Of a DNA stretch of 64,000 bases, positions 35,823-48,620 are shown in pieces. The position numbers were made by a program, and so were the translations under genes. The stretch is from Pardosa pseudoannulata (Eukaryota > Arthropoda > Arachnida > Araneae > Lycosidae): positions 117,177,917 through 117,241,916 of the forward strand of contig CM063508.1 in NCBI GenBank assembly GCA_032207245.1, written 5' to 3'. Each line of letters starts with the position of its first letter. Position 1 is the first letter of the stretch. The notes beneath the pieces are model-generated. The model was not told the origin of the DNA. It was given only the letters and a program-made list of their open reading frames with translations, and did not search any database.

Positions 35823-37058
35823 CTACCGATAAATTTTAAGAAATTTAATTGACAACATTCGATTTATGGCTGCCATAAATTTCTATAGGATAGAGTATTT
35901 GCTTTGGTCTATCTCCATTAAAATTTCAGTTCTCGTCATAATGCTTATTTTATTGAATTTCGGATGTTCTTTCATTATTGCATAACATAACGTTTTTGTT
36001 AAACAAAGGTGATCAAACTAATTATAACTAAAAATTTTTATCTGTTGTTTCTTTGTATTATGTAGATTGTCTTCTCGCACTGTGCTGTAACCATTTTTTC
36101 TTAACTCTTAAAAACATAACGAAAATGATGTGTTTAAAATATGTTCCAAATCATGGCCACTAATGTATGCGTAATTTTTTTAATATGCGCTTAGTTCCAT
36201 TTTTGTTAAGTTGTGAGCAGTGTTTATAGTACGTTTATAAAGCAGAATAATGTTGCCAATGTTCTTCATGATGAAAACTGGTCATGCATTCTTAAATACA
36301 CGGTCCCTGTAATTGAGAAGTACCAGATTAGAACAATAATTTGATCCAATTTAAAAAATTTGATATTTTAACCACATATGGGGTACCATGTCCCCTTAAG
36401 CATGTCTTTTGCTACCAAAAATAAAAATAGTCACCGTTTCACCACTGTGTACAATCACTTCCCCTTCTCTCGATTCCTAGACATATAATTAGATCGTCTA
36501 TTTTTGTCTGGACAGTTTTCACTCAAACAGTTGTCGGCAAAAGGTCAACGATAGCCCGTAGTCCATGTTTAGTTGATGAAATATAAATATATCTGATAGT
36601 GCAGTGATTTTTGTAAGATCTTTTAAGTGTCGAATATCATTACACTTCACAAAACTAAACAAATAAATAACGGCAGATATAAATCAGAGCGTTTGACCTT
36701 CGATGGATTATTCTGACAGGTATCCAAAATCAAGAATTAATTGAAATTTTAGAACTAAATTAAATTTACATTCCTTTGACTCGTTAACTTATTCAGTGTA
36801 AACCAGTATTTCTTTATTTATTGCTAGCTTATAGTAAAGAACAAGTGCACATAGTTAAAGGAAAAAAATTATATCCAAGTCCCGTGTTGGAAAATTTTAA
36901 CCTCAATTTGAGGTGTTTAAAATTACGGTTTATTTTTATTGTTAAATTTAAATTGTTCCTTCACGAACGGCAAGAATTTTTATTGGACTCACGCCGAACA
37001 CAATTTATTTTTCTTAAACGAAATTACTATATTTTAAAACAGATTTCTCTCTTAATTT

Positions 37059-37060
<2 letters not shown>
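35823..37060. other. Intergenic AT-rich DNA
   Basis: No gene recognised. The open frame starting at 36821 is long only because it enters the TA microsatellite. Confidence 0.4.
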
Positions 37061-37431
<371 letters not shown>

Positions 37432-37434
<3 letters not shown>

Positions 37435-38179
37435 ACAGAGTATTTAAGGTGGGGTTATACCTCCCATATTGGATTTCTTTCATTCAGTGTTAAACTTTGG
37501 AAGTAATAAAGTTCCATCTGGCCGAATCTCAATTAAAGAATTATTTTAAAGAATTGTATCACATTATAGAACAGCAAATACTATAACATGCTACACACTT
37601 GTTTTCTTTTTTCTTCTTTTTTTAAAAAAAATTATGTCTGTTAAATATTCTGTAATGGTTTCGAAAAAGAGTATACCAAAATTTATCACAATTTAAAATT
37701 AAATACATTTTTTTCGATGCTTTCTGAAAGAAGTTAAAGGTAGCATTCAAGAGAGTTTGCTGCTCTATCACCTTGTTATCATCTTATTATCAATTCTTTA
37801 AAGAATCTATCAAATGCAAGCTGACCAGAATTAATTTTTTTATCATGGGGTTACAATAACGAGATGAAAGCAATATATCAGGTATAGACCCATTTTAAAT
37901 ATCCTGCGCATCATATCTAAGCTACAACCATGTTCAAGTAAAAAATTGAAAGGGATTTTTCTCACGGATTTCCAATCTAATATAGAATTCTAAAACCTGA
38001 TGATATTGCCTTATATACAACATGCACATGCATAATATCGCAGCAAAGTTTAAAATTCGCGTAATTTGTTTTTGACTAATTACATTTCTACACCGAATTA
38101 AGACGAAAAATGAACGTTAGATTTTAATAGTTTACCAGACACATTTTTATCACTACATTTGCATATGTGTGTGCACTTT
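37432..38179. other. Intergenic AT-rich DNA
   Basis: Nothing recognised. Confidence 0.4.
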
Positions 38180-38696
38180 TATCATCATTCATAGCTCGAC
38201 AATCCAGGGTATGCCAATGTCTTCTAAATCAGTCGATTCCAAGCACCCTTGCTCGCATCTAGACTCAATCGTATAATTCTTGGTCTTAAAGTCAAGATAG
38301 TAGTCCTCGACTGATTTCACCCATCGAAGTTTGGGTACCTTATACCTGCATTGTTGTGTCTAGTTAAAAAGATTTCTTTGAGCATGTTACTGTTCCTCAG
38401 ACGAATAACATGCCCTGCCATTAAGGCAGCTTATAATTTGTGAAATGAACTACATCTAGCTCCTTAAATACTCTGTATAAATACAGGTTGTACCTTCTAC
38501 ACCAGATACCATTTTCAAGGATTCCTCTAAAAACACTTAATACCTTTCGTTCGAAAACATCTAAAATCTTTTCCTCCTTTCCAGTCACAATCCATGTGTC
38601 TGAAGCGTAGGTCAAGACAGGATAAATGAGGGTCTTGTAGCAACTTGACTTTCTGGATAAAAGGTCAAATCTAAGAAAATGCCTTATTAGCAACAA
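38180..38696 (-). pseudogene. LINE reverse transcriptase C-terminal fragment (RTE-like)
   Basis: On the minus strand the open frame 38696-38421 reads LSRKSSCYKTLIYPVLTYASDTWIVTGKEE, then FERKVLSVFRGILENGIW and RRYNLYLYRVF, the region after the reverse transcriptase fingers/palm in endonuclease-type LINEs. The order continues through frame changes and stops (GHVIRL, then GIRYPNFDG, then a W/A-x-AYPGL end) to about 38180. These correspond to the usual WAGHVIRM, GRPKLRW and AHPGL motifs at the C-terminus. The clade is probably RTE, but this was judged by motif resemblance only. The catalytic YADD region is not present, so the copy is 5' truncated and inactive. Confidence 0.7.
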
Positions 38697-40302
38697 CTAT
38701 TCGTCTCTTTATTTCAAGAAGTATATCATTGTTTTTGTTGAACACTGATGTTAAATAAATTGTGGTTGCTTCAGACTTATCATCCTCAACTCAAAGATGA
38801 GATGAATTGCGTGCGCTTTAATGATAATCCTTAAAATGCCCGAAAAAAAAAGAAGGATCTTGGAATCAAGTCCGGATAAATCAGGATTCTGTGAATTCGA
38901 TTTCTACGAAAACGGCATCGTTCGAAGAAGTTTAAAAACTTCTTAAACTCATGTTCCTTGAAAGGTCATGGTGATTACAGGGAATAAGGCACTGATTCTG
39001 CGAAAAACTTCATCGTTTGTAGAGTGCTATGCTAAGCCGGAGGAAACACAAACCTTTGATATGGCTTCGCAGCCAGCCCGTTGACTAGCAAAATAAACCA
39101 AATATATTGACCACGGTTAAAACCAATTATTTACCTTTCCAAATCACCAGCACGTGTTTAAAACTAAACACAATTTTTTTTTCTCCTTCGACTGTATACG
39201 TAATGACAGCTCATAAGTTAGATCGTTACTTTTAAATTTTTGAAAAAAAATTTTTTATCGTGATACAATGAGTATTCTATCAATTTGAAAAGAAAAAAAA
39301 CCATTAAACCTTCGAAAGTATAAAGTTAGATTTTGATATTTTAAACCCTTTTTTATCTCAAGTTGTATTGTTTAACAACTTGTTTGATTCCAGAAATAGT
39401 ACAGAAATAAAGATACAGGTAAAAAATTATTTTACTCAGTTATTAAGAGTTTTTCGAAATGAAGGAAGAATTTTACAAAAGTATTTACCAATTTGAATCA
39501 TTTGTAATTTTTTAAACTACATTATTTGTTGAATGATGTTTATCTTGGACAGCGCAGAGGATGGAAAATATTTTAAAATCAACTTTTCTGTAAGAAGCAT
39601 TTTTTTGTTTTGTTCTTTTAAACATTATTATTTTGCAATTTTAATGGCTGTAGAAAATAAATTAATGATTTCAGAATGGTTAACAGAGATGCGAATTCTC
39701 TCCGGCTAAACTAGATGTTAGGAAAAAATGAGGAATTTAAAATGGAAAAGTGCTATCTTTTTTTTTTATTTTTCCTCTAATAACATAGAAAAACATTTCA
39801 TATCGTTTCTGTTTTAATCTTATGTATTGATAGTAACGTTGATGGTAACAATCTACGAAGTCAATTTGTAGTTATTCTCACTATTTTTGAATGTGTTTGT
39901 GGATTTCATTTTCAACCGTAGGCATACATAATTGGAATACGTGATAAAAGACTATATATACAGGGAAGAATCATTTGGACAAATTTATTTATATGAAATA
40001 TTCAGTTATAAGAAGTACTTTTCTTTTACCGGAGAAACTCACATAAAGCCTATATAGGAATAAATAGAATGTTGAAAAAATTAAATAAAAAAATGTAATT
40101 TTTTAAAAATTATTAGAATTTATGGAGGGAGGGGGAGGAGCTAGAGCCCGTCTAGACTTCCTTCTTCCCAATCCTGGTATGTATATTTTTATGATTGTTA
40201 TGCGTCCTGAATCGACTATATCGATCTTAACGGAACTTAGCAAGGTGATTCAGGTAGATACTCGGTATGTTTTAGGAAGCTTAAATTTTCCTGAAGTGAA
40301 GG
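38697..40302. other. Intergenic AT-rich DNA
   Basis: No gene found. The last 12 bases (40291-40302, CTGAAGTGAAGG) are the left target copy of the SINE that follows. Confidence 0.4.
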
Positions 40303-40372
40303 TTTGGTTTGGTTTGGAGTGCTACGGTCTACTTTCTGCAACACCAGGGCTAATGAGACCGGGACCTACAGC

Positions 40373-41310
40373 TTAACACTAGAATTATGGAAGGGGTCAT
40401 TTTGACACCTAGCGAACTTTTATCTGTAGCACCTCTTCTATTTTTTTGCAAATATCTTAATCCTTTTTTGACTTTTCCTAAATCATTGTGATTTACGAAA
40501 TAGTAAAGATTTCAAGAAAATCGTATTTTTATTTTAGCCCTAACAAATGATTATACATAGAAATACGGCAGGCTATATACTGATGTTGAAGACAAGTGTA
40601 AACTTCATAATGACTCTTTCACTATTTTATTAGCAGAACTGGAAGCATTCATATCTTTGTTGTACGTAAGGGGGCATTAGCCACCAAGGGCTTACCAATT
40701 CTTAGTTTGTGGTTCAAGACTTGGGGACCAAAGTTTTTTCATGAAACTATGAGTAGAGATCAGTTTCCGGAAATTATGAAATTTCCGGAATTTTTGAAAA
40801 TAAACTAACAAGGTTTTCACGTTTGCAGTGTGATAAATTTACACTAATATCCGAGGTATGGAATACTTTTATAGAAAACTGTAAGCTTTGCTACAAACCA
40901 AATGAAAATATTACGTTTGATAAAGAGTTATTCCCTCCAAAAACATGATGCCGTTTTTTGCAGTATATGCCTAACAAGCTCGATAAATTCGGAATAAAAT
41001 TTTTGCTAGCAGTAGATGTTAGGACAAAGTACTTATTAAACGGATTTCCATATTTAGGAAAAGATGAAATGAGACCAAGTGATCAAAGTTTAGGAGAGAA
41101 CGTAGTAAATCGTTTAATTGATCCTACATACCTGCAAAGTCTGTATATTTTTAAAAACAAACTGTAGTTGTCATAATTTGAGCTATTTTAATTTATTTTT
41201 CACAAATATATTATATCATATAGAGAAATATGCAGATATCTTATCAAGGGGTCAAAATGACACCCGCCGTAATTCTAGATAAACAAAGACCACCGTAATT
41301 CTAGTGTTAA
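40373..41310 (+). mobile_element. piggyBac element inserted in a SINE
   Basis: Bounded by TTAA at 40373-40376 and 41307-41310, with inverted ends TTAACACTAGAATTA then C/T and GG. The right end repeats the CACCGTAATTCTAG motif twice, and a GTCATTTTGACACC motif occurs inside both ends. It contains a piece of piggyBac transposase on the plus strand. At 938 bp it is an internally deleted copy. Confidence 0.9.
40620..41167 (+). pseudogene. piggyBac transposase central fragment
   Basis: The readable parts, in order, are ELEAFISLLYVRG (about 40637), then broken sequence, then FTLISEVWNTFIENCKLCYKP and ITFDKELFP, then QYMPNKLDKFGIKFLLAVDVRTKYLLNGFPYLGKDE and SLGENVVNRLIDP (40958-41167). The DKELFP and KFGIK..AVD stretches match the DDE_Tnp_1_7 core of piggyBac transposases, including two acidic residues of the active-site region. 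At least three stops or frameshifts are present. The C-terminal third and zinc-binding tail are missing, so the protein is inactive. Confidence 0.8.
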
Positions 41311-41413
41311 AGCCGATCCCGAATGGCTACGAACATCCATGCCACTGGGGGATTTGAACCCACGAACTTCGGTATCGAAGGCCAGCACCCTAACCAATCG
41401 GTCATCGTTCGGC

Positions 41414-43649
41414 TCTGAAGTCAAGGAGAGAGATAGTTTTTTTAAAAACTAAACTGCGCTTGTCTCGTCTATTTTGGCGCCATTTGATATATTTTCTTTA
41501 TAATTATGTGCTAAAATAATTAAAATACCTTAAGTAACCAAATCACCTCAGACGTTTAAAATGTGTTTTCAGATAATAAAATTTTTCTTACTTTCCAATC
41601 TTATTCACTTATTTCATTTTATCAATTTTAATTAGGAATACTTTTTTAATTTTGAGTTAATTTGATCCATTTCTTTTGCCAAAATTATTTTAATTCTAAC
41701 TTGGGTTTGGCGTCTCTATTTTGGTGCCGTTTATTATTTTTCTTTTAATTGAGTGTAAAAATAATTAAAACTCGTTTAAGTCATGAAATGGAAAGATAAA
41801 TCATCAAGTATAGTTAAGTTTAAGAGAAAAAAAAATTAAATAAAATGTGTTATTCGTCTTTTGAACCTCAGTTGCTTTATTTTTAAAATTCTTAAAACTG
41901 CTGATGAAGTTTTAAGACTTTTTGACGATATTTACTTAGTGAACCATTTAATTTGAAATATTTTTATCTCTTACTCATTAACGTCAATGACTTAATTTCT
42001 GTTTTCAAATGAAAACTTGTTCCACTTTTGTAACAAAGTAATCGTTGGGAAAATTAAATGTATTTTTTACTTTTTGTCACTTACAAATTTCCATTCGAGC
42101 TAATCAACGATTATTTACTCTACAAATCTAGCAAAATTCTGATTAACTTTGATACTTTTATTTGTATTTTAGTTCTATACTTACCTTGATTATATTTAAA
42201 TAATTTAAATAAGAAATATATTTACAATTTTTTTAGTCTAGTAGAAAGATATATCACCAAGTTTAGTTAAGTTTATGAAAAAAAATTAATAAAATGTGTT
42301 ATCTTTTTCTTGAAACTGAGTTGCTTTATTTTTAAAAATTCTTAAAATTTGCAGCAAAAATTTAAAACTGTCTGTGCCTCAATTATGAAATCGATGCACA
42401 ATGCTTTGAACATCATTGGGATGACTGAGCTTCTTTCCTACGCTTAACTATGAAAAACTGCTTGTTTCTGAAACAAAGTGAGATTATTTAGAATCCAGAT
42501 AATCCAAGCAGATATAAATTTAATTTTTTTGATAAGGCTATATATGAATATATTAACTTTCCCTCTCACTTTCGAGATTATTATTTTTGTGAACATATTT
42601 CATTCGCCATCATTTTTTTTTTTTTATCGAAGAACTGCCTACTTTTTCTCTTTACATTTTAGGAAAATAATAATGCAGAACCTCTTGGAATTATGATTTC
42701 TTATTCCTTTTATTTTCATTTTAGACTTAAATTTTGCTTTTTCTATTTTTCGCCTTAAAACCTCAATTGCATGATTGGGCGTTTTGGAAACATTTGCCCA
42801 TCTTTCAAGACAATTGTTTTTCTGTACTTTAGACCTTGAACATTTGTAAGTACTTCAACCATTTATCTGTTTTTGCCTAAAACAGAAAAGCTTTTGTCTA
42901 AAATTCTGTTATTCTTGTTGGTATTGAAGATTCCAATACAAATTGTATTTTGTTGTTCAGGGAGCAATTACTACGACAGCACTAGCTGAGAACTAACCAA
43001 AAATGTTTAAAGTCTGTTAAAGAGAACTATGTACTTAAGGCATAAATAGTTTTCAGGTAACAGTGAAGGCAATCGGTAATAGATTTAGTGAATTCGAGTC
43101 CTTCTGTTGACTTAATTTTTGCTGTTGTTACTGATCTGATTTGAGTAGTTATGTCTTTGACAGGTTGCTTCGTAATTTCGGAATAAGGAAGCAGTGTTCT
43201 TTGATCAGTTATACCACGCAAACAAAATTCAATGATGGTGACATAGACACGAGTCATATAAAGTGCTATTATTAAATCCTCATGCACAAGATTGCTTCAA
43301 GGCGAAGGAACATGAACGTGAGGTTAGTTACCCTCAGAGACAACGGTTAAAATTCTGAATTAGTTAGGCTATCCGTATGATTAAAATTCCAGAAGATAAC
43401 TGTCTTAGCCATTTCCAAAAAGAGTGAAGGAGAAAGGAAGGAAAAAGAATATAAGAGAAACTTTTAACTTAACGAACTGATCAAAATGTCTTTCCGAGAA
43501 GTTAAGAAGCTATGTATTATCCTTAATCAGCTTTTCTGTGAGTTGTTTATACGATTGTTTTGTTTCGTCTAAAGCGACTAGATATCTAGTGAGCTATGCG
43601 AAAGACAAGGCTATTACTGTAAACGATAAGAAATGGGATGATGAACTCT
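41414..43649. other. Intergenic DNA with a diverged direct repeat
   Basis: The segment 41791-41903 (AAGATAAATCATCAAGTATAG..CAGTTGCTTTATTTTT) recurs at 42244-42360. An 86-codon minus-strand frame at 43027-43287 has no recognised motif. No gene is claimed. Confidence 0.5.
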
Positions 43650-43990
43650 CTGCGATCTAAAGTGAACTGCTGGTACGCGGCCGAACAAGGAATGTTGGCA
43701 GTCCGTCTAGTTTACTCAGCTCCGTGGTGTTATCAACCCAATCAAATTTCTCTTCGAGCCCCTTTTTGGAGAGGTTTTTTCGAAGAGGAGAGAACGACGG
43801 ACTAATTCGGGCCTTTTGGAATATCGCATTTCGGGAACCAGTTTCTCCAACAGGCGGATGGACAAAACATGTAATTTCGAGAGCAACTCTACCTGCCCCT
43901 GAGGCTCGTCCGGTAAGTGCTATAGTTTTTTGAGTAATAACGAGACTTCGAATGGCATTAGGAAGAAAGAAAAACTTTCGCTCGCCCATT
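43650..43990. other. Unassigned GC-richer island with ORFs on both strands
   Basis: Open frames of 110 codons (minus, 43657-43989) and 69 codons (plus, 43724-43933) overlap. A good splice-donor match, GTAAGT at 43913-43918, lies on the plus strand. I recognise no protein. It could be a decayed exon, a 5' exon of a neighbouring gene, or a repeat fragment. Confidence 0.3.
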
Positions 43991-44362
43991 AAAATACGAA
44001 AAAATTGCCAGTAAAATGTGGATGGAAAAGGGGTAGTTACTAATGACGGGCAAATGCAGATTTCGGAGGTTGGGACCGTGGGCTCTGACCGCTGCTGACC
44101 TCCCGTCTCAGAGGCAGAAATTAAATTTTTATACTCGCTGGGAATAACATCGAAGGAACATCATTAGACCCTCCTCTACACTGCGCCGGTATTGATTGCT
44201 TGGGTGTTCACGACTGTGAGGAAACATGGCTTCCCTAGGAAAACAAACAAGCATCTATCTCCAGATGTATTACATTTTGAACAAGTCTTCTAGTTTTAGA
44301 GGGAAACGGAGACCTAATACAGAGGTGATACATTGTTTGCTTTAAGTAAAGATGCGTTAGAG
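43991..44362. other. Intergenic DNA
   Basis: No gene seen. The final 8 bases, CGTTAGAG (44355-44362), are the left target copy of the hAT element. Confidence 0.4.
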
Positions 44363-46362
44363 CAGTGATTCTCAACCTGTGGGGTGCGCCCCCCTAGGGG
44401 GGCGCGAGCACACTAATGGGGGGGGCGCGAGCATATCCAAGAGAAAATGTTATTTAAAAAAATTGATTAAGTGACTGAAAGGAAAGAACACACACACACA
44501 TACAAAACAAAATACATTTCGACATATTTAATAATTAACTTATTAAATTAAAACAACTTACTAAATTAAAAACAAATTTAATAATTATTAGTGACTTCCT
44601 TGGGCCTGTCTTTCAGAGCAAAGTTTTTCGAAGGAGGGTTTAATATTAGAAATAGACACTCTCAGTTCTTTTTCTATATTTAGCTGAGATCTATATTTTG
44701 TCTTCAAAGAAGCCACCGCAGAAAATCCAGTTTCACAAAGGTAAGATGTTGAAAATGGTAGTAGAATGCGAAATGCCCTTGTTTTTAGTGCAGAAAACTC
44801 ATCAACCACTCCTGCCCAAAATTCAAGGAGTGATTTATTACTAAATTGTCTTTTGGTTTCGCCGCTTGCCGTGAAGTCTATGAAGGTTTCTTCCTCTTCA
44901 ATTGAGAGTCCTTCGGGAGTATTTTGAAATGGACCCCTCGCAATGTGTCCAGACGCACTGTGGCGATTTTTGTTTCACAAGTGCTTGAATACTTTGGAAT
45001 CTTCCGGACATAGAACGAGCACCATCGGTGCATATTCCGACGCAATTTTTCCATTCTATGTTTGCCTCGTTCATAAAATCATTTAAGATAGCAAATAATG
45101 CGAGTGCTGTTGCTTTGAGTTCTATTGGTTTGCAGAAAAGTAATTCTTCTACTACTGACAAATCATCACAAAATCTAACATAGGCAATGAAATGAGCATC
45201 TTTATTACTATCTGTTGCCTCATCGAGTTGTATTGAAAACAATTTGTCACGCAACTTCGACAAAAGCTGACACTCTACATCTTCAGCTATATCAGCAATT
45301 CGACGGGCAACAGTATCATTTGAAACAGGTATAGACTGCAATTGTTTTGCAAAATTATCTCCAAACATAATTTCTACAATCTCAATTGCGGCTGGCAAAA
45401 TAAGCTCTTCACCAATGGTGTGAGGCTTTTTGCATCTGGCTATTTTATATGAAAGTTTGTAAGAGGCAATTAAAGCTTTTTCATTCACAGACAAAGTTTT
45501 TTTAAACAATGATTTTTGCTTTTCATATGATTTTAATTTTAATTCGAAGAATTCTCTGGGTTTGTTTACGTACTCACTATGAAGCGTTTCCAAATGTCGT
45601 TTAAGTTTATTAGGTTTCATGCTGTCTGCCGCCAACATTTTTGAGCAAATGATACACAGGGGTCTTTCTTCTTCATTTACTTCAGTACTAGTGAACCCAA
45701 AATTTAAGTATTCTTGAGAATATTTTCTTGATTTTATTTTCGGAACCACGCTCGTCTGTGTACTTGTTGATGCTTGTCTATCGTCTAATGCTCGCTTACG
45801 CCCGCTTAAAAATTTATCTATGATTCTGCATAAGTCTGCTGCCGTGAATATTTAATACCGTGAATTGTAATTACACGAAAATATATATAACATACACATT
45901 AAGAATAGATTCAATAGCGATAAGAAGGATCGATTCGAATGAGATTGTCTGGAATTGAAATTGGCGTCATATAACTTTCTCCTTCTCCCTATGAGAAAAC
46001 ATTTGTTCACATCTGCGCACGCTCCTAACTTAACTTTTAATCTGACCAGACAAATTCCAGACAAATCGAAACTTCTAGCGAAACCGTGAGAATGCCCGAC
46101 ATGGCGGGACGCAAGAGCAATAAAAAGGCATAGGGTTATTGTTTTTTCAATGCTGAGTATCAGTGTTGCAAAATGTCAATAAATTTCCGTATTCTTGGTA
46201 ATTTGCAAAGTTTAAAATTAAGGTTGTAGTGCAGGTTTAGCGCCATAATGCTCAAAATACATTATTATTGTATACATTTTATTGTACGCGGTGGGGAGGG
46301 GGGCGCGATAAAAATTATGATTGAAAATTGGGCCGTGAATACTAAAAGGTTGAGAAACACTG
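44363..46362 (-). mobile_element. hAT transposon, 2.0 kb, with perfect 8-bp target duplication
   Basis: The ends are CAGTGATTCTCAACCT (left) and CAGTGTTTCTCAACCT (right, reversed), one mismatch in 16. Perfect target copies CGTTAGAG lie at 44355-44362 and 46363-46370. Inside both ends are GC-rich GGGGCGCG motifs. The transposase lies on the minus strand and is interrupted by an internal deletion. The perfect target duplication implies insertion more recent than the hAT at 22004. Confidence 0.92.
44588..45749 (-). pseudogene. hAT transposase (ZBED5/SCAND3-like), internally deleted
   Basis: The first frame (45749-44898) has a BED-type finger: PLCIICSKML..MKPNKLKRHLETLHSE, with C-x2-C and H-x4-H. 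It continues with LIASYKLSYKIARCKKPHTIGEELILPA, then FSIQLDEATDSNKDAHFIAYVRF holding the first catalytic Asp, and CVGICTDGARSMSGR holding the second. After VWTHCEG the frame ends within 12 residues. In another frame, 44930-44588 gives SIEEEETFIDF, KSLLEFWAGV and PFSTSYLCETGFSAVASLKTKYRSQL, the dimerisation domain. The central insertion domain and final catalytic Glu region are missing, some 200-300 residues by comparison with the family's usual ~600. The Met start is conventional for the family. It cannot transpose itself, though its ends look usable. Confidence 0.85.
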
Positions 46363-46984
46363 CGTTAGAGTTTTCTGTTATTTTTCTTCATTTGTAGGGC
46401 TTTTCTATATTTTTAAACAATATCGTCTCGCTCCTAATAATACTTCTATAATCCTAGTTTTGCGTTTAAATTTCAATTAGAAGCATCTGCGTCAGTCGTT
46501 CGAATGCATAGCTTCGAGGTTGATTACCTCGAAGCGATGCATTCTAGGATACGAAAAAAATTACAGAAATGAACAATATAAAATTAAAATTCCTGCAAAT
46601 ATCCCTTGTATGTAGTGCCAATTCGGTTTTGTACCAGAAGTATTGAATTGCTCTAGTTCCAGGTGTACCATTCACAAGTTGTACCAGTTCACAAGCGTAC
46701 CATTATAGAAAAAATTGTTCTACTTTTGGAGGTTTACATTTAAAGATATATTTAAATCAATTTTACCACCTGATACAGCCTAAATTTCTCTAGCATTATG
46801 CATGTCGTTTCTTAAATTGGTATTCAATTTTTTTACGTCGGAAAATTTTACTATTTGAGTTCAAAGAAAACTATAAAAATTTTTAACAAATAGATTAAAT
46901 ATATTTTTTTATGTTTTTTTTAAAATTTAGTCTCGTTTAAACCTGGAAAATTTTTTAGATATATCTAACAGTAATATATGTTTA
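46363..46984. other. Intergenic AT-rich DNA
   Basis: A short inverted pair, AATGCATAGCTTCGAGGT and ACCTCGAAGCGATGCATT (about 46503-46543), makes a hairpin. No gene seen. Confidence 0.5.
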
Positions 46985-48620
46985 GAGCAGGGGTTCCGAA
47001 ACTGGGTGCCGAGAGGCGTCCAGGCCTATCGTCAAAGACTAGACTTGAGTTGAGTGCTTTACCATATTTTTTTTATTAATTATACTTTTAATAACAGTTT
47101 TCATTAATTCTTGCTTTGTTTTATAAGCATTTAAATTAAATTAAATTTATTTTATGCTTTTTAAAAATCTAGTCTCTCATAGTCTAGAGAATATTCGTCT
47201 CTAAAATACAGTCACTTTAAAATATAGTTTGAGCAGGGGTTCTCAAACTGTGTTTTGAAAAACGGTTCGGACTTCTCTACAAGGAGTAACAAGACTTGCG
47301 TTGAGTGCTTGGTCATATTTTTTTATTAATTATACTTTTAATAACAGTTTTCATTAATTCTTGCTTTGTTTTATAAGCATTTAAATTAAATTAAATTTAT
47401 TTTATGCTTTTTAAAAATCTAGTCTCTCATAGTCTAGAGAATATTCGTCTCTAAAATACAGTCACTTTAAAATATAGTTTGAGCAGGGGTTCTCAAACTG
47501 TGTTTTGAAAAACGGTTCGGACTTCTCTACAAGGAGTAACAAGACTTGCGTTGAGTGCTTGGTCATATTTTTTTATTAATTATAATTTTAATAACAGTTT
47601 TCATTAACTTTTGTTTTTTATAAGAATTTTAATTAAATTAAATATATTTTATTTTTAAAAATCTAGTCTCGCATAGTCTAAAGAATATTCCTCTCTACCA
47701 CACTGTAAAATATAGTTTGAGCAGAAGTAAAACTGTGTTTGGAAAACCGTTCAGAATTCCCTACACTCAGTAACAAGACTTACGTTGAGTGCTTGGCCAT
47801 ATTTTTAAAATTAATTATACTTTTACAAATAGTTTCCATCATTTGTTGTGCGTTTAGCATGTTTATTAAATTAACTATATTTTAACGCTCTTATTAAAAA
47901 TCTAGTCACACATAAATCTAGAGAATATTTCGCTCTATCACGCGGTAAAATATGTTTTGAGCAGGGGCTCCCAAAATGTGTGCTGCAAGGGCCAGGCCTG
48001 TCTTCACGGAGAGACAAGATCTGTGTTGAGTACTTGGCAATATTTTTTCATTAATTATACTGTTATTAATATTGTTTTTATTAATCCTTGTTTCTTTGTT
48101 AGCATTTTTATTAAATTAAATATATTTTTCTCATACTTTATAAAAATTTAGTCTCGCATTAACTTAAAAACATTTACGATTTATCAAGTCGTAAAATATG
48201 TTTAGAGCAATGATTCCCAAACTGAGCGCCGCAAAGTAGTCCAGGTCTCTCTTCACAGAAACAAGCATTGCGTCAATTGTTAATCATATTTTTTATTAAC
48301 TACACTTTTATTAGTAATTAATTATTGTTTTGTTTTGTTAGCATTCTTATTAAATTAAATATATTTTTCTCGCATTTTATAAAAATGTAGACTTTTACAA
48401 CCCTGGAAAATTTCTCCCTGTATCACGTGGTGAAATATGTTTAGAGCAGGAGTTCCCAAACTGTGCGTCGCGAGGTGGTCCATGCTACTCCAGGAGGAGA
48501 AACAAGACTTGTGTTGAGTGATTGGTCTCTTTAAACTCTTTAACTATACTTTTATTAAAAATTTTCATCTTGTTTTGTTTTTTTAGCATTTTTATTCAGT
48601 TTCTTTAGTTTGACAGTAGC
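46985..48620. repeat. ~240-bp satellite whose units start with a hAT-end-like motif
   Basis: Seven units start near 46985, 47231, 47481, 47716, 47957, 48205 and 48443, each with GAGCAGGGGTTCTCAAACTG or a close variant. This is followed by a CAAGACTTGCGTTGAGTGCTTGG segment, AT-rich ATTAATTATACTTTTA, and AAATCTAGTCTC. The second and third are almost identical; the others are more diverged. The unit start is very like a hAT terminus. Confidence 0.9.

Larger units (their letters stand above)
40303..41413 (-). mobile_element. tRNA-derived SINE, split in two by a piggyBac element
   Basis: The best-preserved member of the SINE family here. On the minus strand it starts in the right part (41413-41311) with a tRNA-like head, GATTGGTTAGGGTGCTGG and a B box GTTCAAATC, then CATGGATGTTCGTAGCC. 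It is interrupted at TTAA and resumes at 40376-40303 with TGTAGGTCCCGGTCTCATTAG and the tail CCAAACCAAACCAAACC. Target copies are CTGAAGTGAAGG (40291-40302) and CTGAAGTCAAGG (41414-41425), 11 of 12 identical. The A box has one change from consensus. Pol III would transcribe an active copy, and a LINE would mobilise it. Confidence 0.85.
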
